From: DASWRT01 sp036403035
Lineage (GTDB): Bacteria; Pseudomonadota; Alphaproteobacteria; ATCC43930; CGMCC-115725
DNA length: 10,293 nucleotides
Direction: 5' to 3'
NCBI GenBank assembly: GCA_036403035.1
Contig: DASWRT010000447.1
Coordinates: forward strand, 1-10,293
Under the pieces are notes generated by a model, which did no database searches, was not told the origin of the DNA, and saw only the letters and a program-made list of their open reading frames with translations. Shown here piece after piece: positions 5,253 through 9,356 of this stretch. The stretch's first letter is position 1. Each line of letters opens with the position of its first letter. Position numbers and translations under genes: made by a program.

Positions 5253-6295
5253 CACGCATTCCCTCGGGCGCCAGGATAGCCGGTGGCGCCGTAGCCGCCC
5301 GACGTGCCGGCGCCGCCGGCGCCGTACCCGGCCGTGGCGGCGCCGCCGCTGCGCTGCGGAGACGCCGACGTGGACGACCGCCTGCCGGTGCCGCGATCGG
5401 CGTATGTCTGCGTTCCGGCGGCGTGATGCCGCTCCGCGGATGCCGCCATGAACCTGCCGACGGCAAACCCGGCCGCGACCGCGCCGATCATGAACAGCGC
5501 CGGCTGGCGCCGCGCGAAGTCCTCGACATCCGCGACGATGTCGCCGAGATGCCGGTCGCGCATCGTCGTGGAGAACTGCTCGACCTGATCGGCCGCCTGC
5601 TCCGCATACCGCGCGATGATGCCGGCGTTGCTGTCCTGCAGCGTGTCCGCGGTCCGGCGCAGCGCCTCGGCGACGCCATGGACCGTCTCGGCGACGCGAT
5701 CCTTCCCCTCGTCGAGCAGGGACTCGGCAGCGTGCCGGATCTCGCCCGCGAACTGATTCGCGGTATCGCGCGCCGCATCTGCCGCATCCCGGGCGGTATG
5801 CGAGATGTCTTCGGCGCCGCGCCCGCCGCCGTTTCTGCCGCTGCGCGAGGCGCCGTCACCGCCACCGGCTTGGTCCGACGAAGCGGAGGCGCCCGAGGAG
5901 GAGCGATTGCCGCCGGACGACGAGGCCGTCGCGCCGGCACCGCCCGTCCCCGAGCCGCCGCCGGAGGACGAAGCCGACGTTGCACCCGCCGCGCTGGCAC
6001 GCTGTTCGGCGCCCTGTGCGCCGCCGCTGCCGCCGGTCCCGCTCCCGCCCGACGTGCCGCCGGCGTTTCCGGCGCCCGTCGTTCCGCTGCCGCCGCTCGT
6101 GCCGCGGCCGCTTACACCGCCACTGCCGCCGGCCGCCGCGCCGCCGATGCCCGAAGAGGTTGCAGCCGCAGTCGGGCGGTTGGCCGAGGCCGTGCCGCCC
6201 GAGGCTCCCGTGCCGCTCTCCATCGTGCCCTTGCCGATGCCGCTCTTGTCCGTGTTCTGCTGAGGCGATGCCTCGCCTTCCTTGCGATCCGCCAT
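5252..6295 (-). CDS. Gly/Ser-rich protein with amphipathic helices and a C-terminal membrane anchor
   Basis: The 347-residue protein has three parts. Residues 1-160 are almost all Gly, Ser, Ala and Thr, and are probably disordered. Residues 162-262 are charged amphipathic helix (AADAARDTANQFAGEIRHAAESLLDEGKDRVAETVHGVAEALRRTADTL). A single hydrophobic segment (about 266-284, PALFMIGAVAAGFAVGRFMAAS) follows DFARRQ, and a Gly/Tyr/Ser-rich tail ends the protein. The helix-plus-anchor plan with a GAVAAGFAVGRFM-type segment resembles ElaB/YqjD/DUF883 proteins and proteins annotated as nutrient-deprivation-induced in rhizobia, but I cannot assign a family name with certainty. The start at 6295 is favoured over the in-frame ATG at 6307 because GGAGG at 6305-6301 lies 5 nt before it and overlaps the upstream ATG. 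It is the first gene of the operon and has a perfect EcfG-type promoter. Confidence 0.85.
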   Translation of the reverse strand: MADRKEGEASPQQNTDKSGIGKGTMESGTGASGGTASANRPTAAATSSGIGGAAAGGSGGVSGRGTSGGSGTTGAGNAGGTSGGSGTGGSGGAQGAEQRASAAGATSASSSGGGSGTGGAGATASSSGGNRSSSGASASSDQAGGGDGASRSGRNGGGRGAEDISHTARDAADAARDTANQFAGEIRHAAESLLDEGKDRVAETVHGVAEALRRTADTLQDSNAGIIARYAEQAADQVEQFSTTMRDRHLGDIVADVEDFARRQPALFMIGAVAAGFAVGRFMAASAERHHAAGTQTYADRGTGRRSSTSASPQRSGGAATAGYGAGGAGTSGGYGATGYPGARGNA

Positions 6296-6300
6296 GTCGT

Positions 6301-6305
6301 CCTCC
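6301..6305 (-). promoter_or_regulatory. Ribosome-binding site that decides the operon's first start codon
   Basis: GGAGG on the minus strand lies 5 nt before the ATG at 6295. The upstream in-frame ATG (6307-6305) overlaps this site and has no comparable element of its own, so translation should begin at 6295. Confidence 0.75.
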
Positions 6306-6372
6306 ATCCACCTGTGCTGGCGGCCGCCGCGGCCGCACGTTGCGTCTCGGTCTCGAACGGGATTAACCGTAA

Positions 6373-6397
6373 AACGTCATGTCGCGAGCGCGGTTCC
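6373..6397 (-). promoter_or_regulatory. EcfG-type promoter of the three-gene membrane operon
   Basis: On the minus strand GGAAC (6397-6393) and CGTT (6376-6373) are separated by exactly 16 nt, and the -10 box extends as CGTTTT. Transcription would begin near 6364, giving a leader of about 70 nt that contains a GC-rich palindrome at 6320-6336. This is the best placed EcfG match in the window. Confidence 0.82.
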
Positions 6398-6547
6398 ACC
6401 TTTAAGGCGTTTGCAGACAGCGTGGAAAGCGCCCGGAAATTCCCGAATTCCGGGCTCGCCGGCCGGTCGCGCCGGAAGCGATGCTCGCGGCGGTTGCAGA
6501 GATGGCGGCCGGCGCGACGCCGATCCGTTCGGCCGCAGCACCGTCCG

Positions 6548-6581
6548 TGCGAGAAATTTGGGCCTTGCGAGAAATTTGGGC
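6548..6581. repeat. 16-bp direct repeat, two copies 18 bp apart
   Basis: TGCGAGAAATTTGGGC occurs identically at 6548-6563 and 6566-6581, separated by 2 nt. The AAATTT core is unusual in this GC-rich sequence. It lies about 80 nt downstream of the crotonase stop and about 150 nt upstream of the operon's EcfG promoter. Confidence 0.9.
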
Positions 6582-6661
6582 TGAGCGGCCTACCGGGCTA
6601 TCGGGCGGGCGGCCTCGTCCACCGTCATCCGGCCGCCGCGGCGAATTCGGTCGGGTCCGGC

Positions 6662-7459
6662 TCAGGATCCGGTGAAGCGCGGCGGGCGCTTCTCGGCGAA
6701 GGCGCGGACGCCCTCGACGAAGTCGCCGGTGGCCGCGCATGCGCTGAAGGCGTCGCCCTCGGCGCGAAGCTGCGTCTCGATCGTCGCGGTCTGCGCCGCG
6801 TAGAGCAGCCGCTTCGTCTCGGCGTAGGCCCGCGCCGGTCCCGCGGCAAGCCGTCCGGCCAGCGCCGCGACGCGTGCCTCGCGCTCCGCCCCCGGCACGA
6901 CCTCGTTGACGAGGCCGAGCCGCAGCGCCGTGGCGGCATCGAAGCGGTCGCCGAGCAGCGCGATCTCCATCGCTTTCTTCATGCCGACAAGGCGCGGCAG
7001 TGTCCATGTCGAGCCGCCGTCGGGACTGAGCCCGATCCGGCAATAGGCGAGCGTGAAGAACGCGTCGTCGGAGGCGACGGCAAGATCGGCCGCCATCGCG
7101 AGGCTCATCCCGAACCCGGCGACCGCGCCGTGCAGGCTGGCGATCACCGGGACCGGCAGGCGCCGCATCCCGAGCACGAGGGCGTCGACGGCCGCGACGG
7201 AGCGGGCGAAATGCTGCCGCCGCATCTCCGGCGCGAGGCCGGCCGACTCGCCGAACAGGATCACGTCGCCGCCGGCCATGAAGCCGTCTCCGGCGCCCGT
7301 CAGAACCACCGCGCGCACGGCCGGATCGCGGTCGACGCGCTCGATCGCATCGACCAGTCCCTCGCGCAATGAAGGGTTGAGTGCGTTGAGGCGTTCCGGG
7401 CGGTTGAGGGTGATGGTCGCCACGCCATCGGCGACGGCGTAGAGGACGGGATCGGCCAT
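6662..7459 (-). CDS. Enoyl-CoA hydratase/isomerase family protein (PaaG-like crotonase)
   Basis: The 265-residue protein is a single crotonase domain acting on acyl-CoA thioesters in the cytoplasm. Visible features: LNRPERLNALN (18-28); the first oxyanion-hole region FMAGGDV (60-66); the second GAVAGFGMSLAMAADLAVAS (111-130); and YCRIGLSPDGGSTWTLPRLVG (139-159). In rat hydratase the two catalytic glutamates are Glu144 and Glu164. Here the first position is Ser119 (GMSLAM instead of GCELAM), and the second region carries Asp147 in SPDGGSTW, matching PaaG, which has GLVPDAGGTW with a catalytic Asp. An isomerase or a ring-opening type activity is therefore more likely than classical hydration, but the substrate cannot be read from sequence. 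The ATG at 7459 gives MADPVLYAVADGVATITLNRP, the normal family start. It is transcribed in the same direction as the stress genes around it but with no visible EcfG promoter. Confidence 0.92.
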   Translation of the reverse strand: MADPVLYAVADGVATITLNRPERLNALNPSLREGLVDAIERVDRDPAVRAVVLTGAGDGFMAGGDVILFGESAGLAPEMRRQHFARSVAAVDALVLGMRRLPVPVIASLHGAVAGFGMSLAMAADLAVASDDAFFTLAYCRIGLSPDGGSTWTLPRLVGMKKAMEIALLGDRFDAATALRLGLVNEVVPGAEREARVAALAGRLAAGPARAYAETKRLLYAAQTATIETQLRAEGDAFSACAATGDFVEGVRAFAEKRPPRFTGS

Positions 7460-7519
7460 GTCGTTGCCTCGTCTGGATGCGCCCCGTCCAGGGTATCTCG
7501 ACGGCGATCTCTACGTAAA

Positions 7520-7551
7520 GCTCCCCCTCCGGCGGGGGCCGGAGAGGGAGC
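7520..7551. repeat. Imperfect palindrome upstream of the crotonase gene
   Basis: Arms 7520-7532 and 7539-7551 pair at 12 of 13 positions around a 6-nt loop. The segment GGGCCGGAGAGGG in its right arm recurs at 7892-7904, next to another hairpin after the universal stress protein gene, so both may be remnants of the same dispersed GC-rich palindromic element. It might also act as a terminator for the small gene upstream, although the T-run that follows on the minus strand is weak. Confidence 0.6.
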
Positions 7552-7559
7552 GTTCACGC

Positions 7560-7590
7560 CTGACCCGCGTCGAGCGGGTCAGCCTTTTTT
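7560..7590 (+). terminator. Terminator-like hairpin with T6, facing against the surrounding genes
   Basis: A 9-bp perfect stem (7560-7568 with 7574-7582, loop 5 nt) is followed on the plus strand by GCC-like sequence and a run of six T (7585-7590). All nearby genes are on the minus strand, where the T-run is the AAAAAA encoding the C-terminal Lys-Lys of the small protein, and the hairpin spans its stop codon. It could stop antisense transcription. On the minus strand it is a hairpin without a T-run. Confidence 0.45.
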
Positions 7591-7827
7591 GAGCTGCGGG
7601 TCTTCGCCGTGGGCGTGGCCCTTGCCGGCGGCCTCGGCGTCGGCGAGGTCCTTGCCCTCCGCGCCGTCGAGCGCGTCGCGCGCTTCCTTGGCCTTCTCGT
7701 CGACCTTGCCTGACTGCACGAAGTTCTGCTGGTCCTTGTTGTACTGGCGCGCCGCGGTGCGGTTGCCCTCGCCTTCGTTCTGCTGGCCACCGGCGGCGCC
7801 CGGATTGCTCTTGCTGTCCTGACTCAT
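7579..7827 (-). CDS. Small hydrophilic, probably disordered protein (82 aa)
   Basis: The protein is rich in Gly, Ala, Asp, Glu, Lys, Gln and Asn and has no Cys, Trp or hydrophobic stretch. It opens MSQDSKSNPGAAGGQQNEGEGNRTAARQYNKDQQNFV, continues with a short helix (about residues 40-67, VDEKAKEARDALDGAEGKDLADAEAAGKG), and ends QLKKG. The composition resembles hydrophilins and small stress-induced proteins that are common in alphaproteobacteria, but no biochemical function can be given. The ATG at 7827 has a good ribosome-binding site (GGAGG, 5 nt upstream). A one-mismatch EcfG promoter lies about 28 nt upstream, and the universal stress protein gene is next upstream on the same strand, separated by 81 nt. 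The composition, context and promoter together suggest a general-stress protein. Confidence 0.8.
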   Translation of the reverse strand: MSQDSKSNPGAAGGQQNEGEGNRTAARQYNKDQQNFVQSGKVDEKAKEARDALDGAEGKDLADAEAAGKGHAHGEDPQLKKG

Positions 7828-7854
7828 AGTGCCTCCGTTTCTTGCCTTACGGCA

Positions 7855-7879
7855 AACAGGAGGGGGCGGGGCGGGTTCC
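7855..7879 (-). promoter_or_regulatory. Possible EcfG-type promoter of the small hydrophilic protein gene
   Basis: On the minus strand GGAAC (7879-7875) is followed after 16 nt by TGTT (7858-7855), one base away from the CGTT consensus. The spacing is the same as at the three best sites. The -35 box overlaps one arm of the hairpin CCGCCC-TTCC-GGGCGG (7878-7893), so the match could partly reflect the hairpin sequence. Confidence 0.4.
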
Positions 7880-7893
7880 GCCCTTCCGGGCGG
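7878..7893 (-). terminator. Short GC hairpin downstream of the universal stress protein gene
   Basis: CCGCCC (7878-7883) pairs with GGGCGG (7888-7893) across a 4-nt loop, 16 nt past the stop codon of the universal stress protein gene. It has no T-run. It is either a weak terminator or part of a dispersed GC-rich palindrome. Confidence 0.35.
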
Positions 7894-7908
7894 GCCGGAG
7901 AGGGCTCC

Positions 7909-8757
7909 TCAGTGCGCCATGATCACCGGAAGCTCGGCCTCCATGATGATTTCGCGCGTCGCGCCGCCGAAGATCATCTGGCGCAGGCGGCTCTGCGTGT
8001 AGGCGCCCTTGACGAGCAGGTCGGCCCCGACAGCGCGCGACTGCTCAAGCCAGACGCGGCCGGGATTGCCCGACTTCGTCGCGATGTGCCGCGCGGTGGC
8101 CGGGATGCCGTGCCGGATCAGCGACCGCGCCATCTCCTCGGCGCTCGGCCCCGGCGTCAGCGCGGTCTCGACGCTGATCACCTGCACCTCCTTCGCCTGC
8201 TTCAGGAACGGCATCGCGTGCGCCACCGTGAGCGCCGTCTCGGTGCTGCCGTTCCAGGCGACGACGACGATCTCGCCGATCGTCTTCGGCGGGTTCGGCG
8301 GCGCCATCAGCACCGGGCGGCCGCTCTCGAACAGCGCGTCCTCGAGCGTCGCCTCGGCGAGCGAGGCGAGCTTCGGCGGACGCTCCACGACGATCAGGTC
8401 GAAGGCGCGGCCGAGCGAGCCGACGATCGCGTTCTGCCGTCCTTCCTCCTCGCGCCATTCGGCGGTCGGGCCGGGGCTGTCCGGGCTGCCGATCCCGATC
8501 GTGACGCCGCGCGCCGCCATGAACTCGTGGAACAGCCGCCGCGCCGCGACGCGCCGCTCCTGCCCCTCGCGCTCCAGCGTTCGGTCGACCTCGGACGAGA
8601 TCGAGAAGCCCATCTCGCCGCCGAAGACGACGGCGTATTCGGTCGTCACCGCGTGCAGGCCGACGATGTGGGCGCCGAAACGCCGGGCGACGAGCAGCGA
8701 GGTTTCGAGCGTGGGCGCGCCGGCGCCGTCGCCGATCACTGCCATCAGGGTCTTCAT
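7909..8757 (-). CDS. Universal stress protein with two UspA domains
   Basis: The 282-residue protein contains two tandem Usp domains. The first (about 1-145) begins MKTLMAVIGDG and includes the usual strand FDLIVVERP. The second (about 160-282) begins GEIVVAWNGS-like and ends with the ATP-binding pattern: LLVKGAYTQSRLRQMIFGGATREIIMEAELPVIMAH, with Gly and Ser/Thr residues in the G-x2-G-x9-G(S/T) arrangement slightly altered (KGAYTQSRLRQMIFGGAT). Such proteins bind ATP or other nucleotides and help survival in growth arrest and oxidative stress, in the cytoplasm. The reading frame remains open upstream to 8940, but the ATG at 8757 gives the normal family start and has GGAG about 8 nt before it; the longer form adds 61 Arg/Cys-rich residues that do not look real. 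The small stress protein gene follows. Confidence 0.93.
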   Translation of the reverse strand: MKTLMAVIGDGAGAPTLETSLLVARRFGAHIVGLHAVTTEYAVVFGGEMGFSISSEVDRTLEREGQERRVAARRLFHEFMAARGVTIGIGSPDSPGPTAEWREEEGRQNAIVGSLGRAFDLIVVERPPKLASLAEATLEDALFESGRPVLMAPPNPPKTIGEIVVVAWNGSTETALTVAHAMPFLKQAKEVQVISVETALTPGPSAEEMARSLIRHGIPATARHIATKSGNPGRVWLEQSRAVGADLLVKGAYTQSRLRQMIFGGATREIIMEAELPVIMAH

Positions 8758-8799
8758 CGCCGGACTCCGCTTAGCATCCGTCTCATACGATCGGCACCT

Positions 8800-8827
8800 A
8801 TCATACCGCGAGCGGCACGGCCCGCAA
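8800..8827 (-). promoter_or_regulatory. Possible housekeeping-type promoter of the universal stress protein gene
   Basis: On the minus strand TTGCGG (8827-8822) and TATGAT (8805-8800) are separated by 16 nt. The -10 box is good for a GC-rich genome and the -35 box is moderate. Transcription would begin near 8793, about 36 nt before the ATG. No EcfG-type site is visible upstream of this gene. Confidence 0.4.
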
Positions 8828-8953
8828 ACGCGGCGCGGTAGAACCGGCGCGTGCCGGCGGACGCCGATTTGCAAATAACAGGTGCGGAGCCGGATTGCTC
8901 CACGGTGACGCTCAGCAATTTCAAGTACTTCGGCGGTCACGTTGAACCGGAAA

Positions 8954-9030
8954 ACAGGTGCCGGCTCCTGTTATTCGCCTGTTTCCGGTCCTGTTTTTCT
9001 CCTGTTCCGGCCTGTATTTTCCGCCTGTTT
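8954..9030. repeat. Array of CCTGT motifs at about 11-nt period
   Basis: CCTGT begins at 8967, 8978, 8990, 9001, 9011 and 9024, with intervals of 11, 12, 11, 10 and 13 nt, so all copies lie on roughly the same face of the helix. An inverted copy (ACAGG at 8954-8958) forms AACAGG-8 nt-CCTGTT with the first. A further ATAACAGG at 8875-8882 is the exact complement of CCTGTTAT at 8967-8974. The sequences between the motifs differ, so it is not a simple tandem duplication. Confidence 0.85.
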
Positions 9031-9147
9031 CCCCGCCGAGGCATGTCACCCGATTCACGATGTCAAAGACCGCGTCGATAATATGTCTGGAACGGACATG
9101 AATAGAGCCGGTTCGTGACGCGATGGGCGAACGGTGCAACGGGGGCT

Positions 9148-9175
9148 GGCTCGATGTTAGCGCTCACATCGAGCC
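9148..9175. repeat. 28-bp near-perfect palindrome
   Basis: GGCTCGATGT (9148-9157) and ACATCGAGCC (9166-9175) are perfect complements; the 8-nt centre contains the palindrome AGCGCT apart from one mismatched pair, so 13 of 14 pairs match. No T-run follows on either strand. It could be an operator, a weak terminator of the glycosyltransferase transcript or a recombination site. Confidence 0.8.
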
Positions 9176-9356
9176 TCGCGGCGGCGCCAGCCTGTCGACA
9201 CGGGTATGCACGATATTGCCGCCTGCCCCGGCAGGTCGTGGTTGCCGGAAGCGCTCGGAACGTCGGCGGTTCCTCAAGCGCGCTCGCCGTTGCGAGTTCA
9301 TCGAGGACCGGCCGAGTCTCCTTTAACTCAGCGACTGTCCTCCACGATTTCTCCGG

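Larger units (their letters stand above)
6308..6661. other. Intergenic region between operon and crotonase gene
   Basis: This stretch of about 350 nt has no convincing gene. It contains the GC-rich palindrome at 6320-6336, the EcfG-type promoter at 6373-6397, a short inverted repeat (GCCCGGAA 6431-6438 with TTCCGGGC 6448-6455) and the 16-bp direct repeat at 6548-6581. No clear intrinsic terminator for the crotonase gene is visible downstream of its stop codon. Confidence 0.6.
8758..9356. other. Long intergenic region with repeat array and palindromes
   Basis: Almost 600 nt hold no convincing gene; frames here have unlikely composition and no good starts. The region contains the candidate promoter of the universal stress protein gene (8800-8827), the CCTGT motif array (8954-9030), a short inverted repeat at 9083-9099, a 28-bp near-perfect palindrome (9148-9175) and a 14-bp palindrome (9222-9235). 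It is more AT-rich than its surroundings near 8870-9100. Confidence 0.7.

Noticed and set aside
5399..5413. 15-bp match CGGCGTATGTCTGCG shared with 1866-1880
   Set aside because: One copy is within coding sequence and the other in a promoter region; no flanking similarity or arrangement suggests more than coincidence.
4828..5466. In-frame extension of the DUF3618 gene upstream to 5466
   Set aside because: It would overlap the whole DUF1469 gene. The ATG at 4827 has a strong ribosome-binding site and an ATGA junction, and the translated extension is Arg/Ala/Pro-rich with no family likeness.
5423..7372. Plus-strand open frame of 649 codons
   Set aside because: It lies opposite the operon's first gene and the crotonase gene, has Arg/Ala-rich composition without any motif, and crosses a promoter region. 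It is an artefact of high GC content, which leaves few stop codons on the opposite strand.
8758..8940. Longer N-terminus of the universal stress protein
   Set aside because: The extra 61 residues are Arg/Cys-rich; MKTLMAVIGDG is the standard Usp start and has its own ribosome-binding site.
8954..9030. CRISPR array
   Set aside because: Repeats are only 5-6 nt with 5-8 nt between them, far too short for CRISPR repeats and spacers, and no cas genes are present.
8921..9139. Minus-strand open frame of 72 codons through the CCTGT array
   Set aside because: The frame includes repeated TGNR/ITG-like residues generated by the ACAGG motifs, with no good ribosome-binding site. The repeat explains the sequence better than a gene does.
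9164..9301. Minus-strand open frame of 45 codons downstream of the glycosyltransferase
   Set aside because: It is strongly Arg-rich, the AGGAG is too far from the ATG, and its stop falls in the 28-bp palindrome; probably chance.
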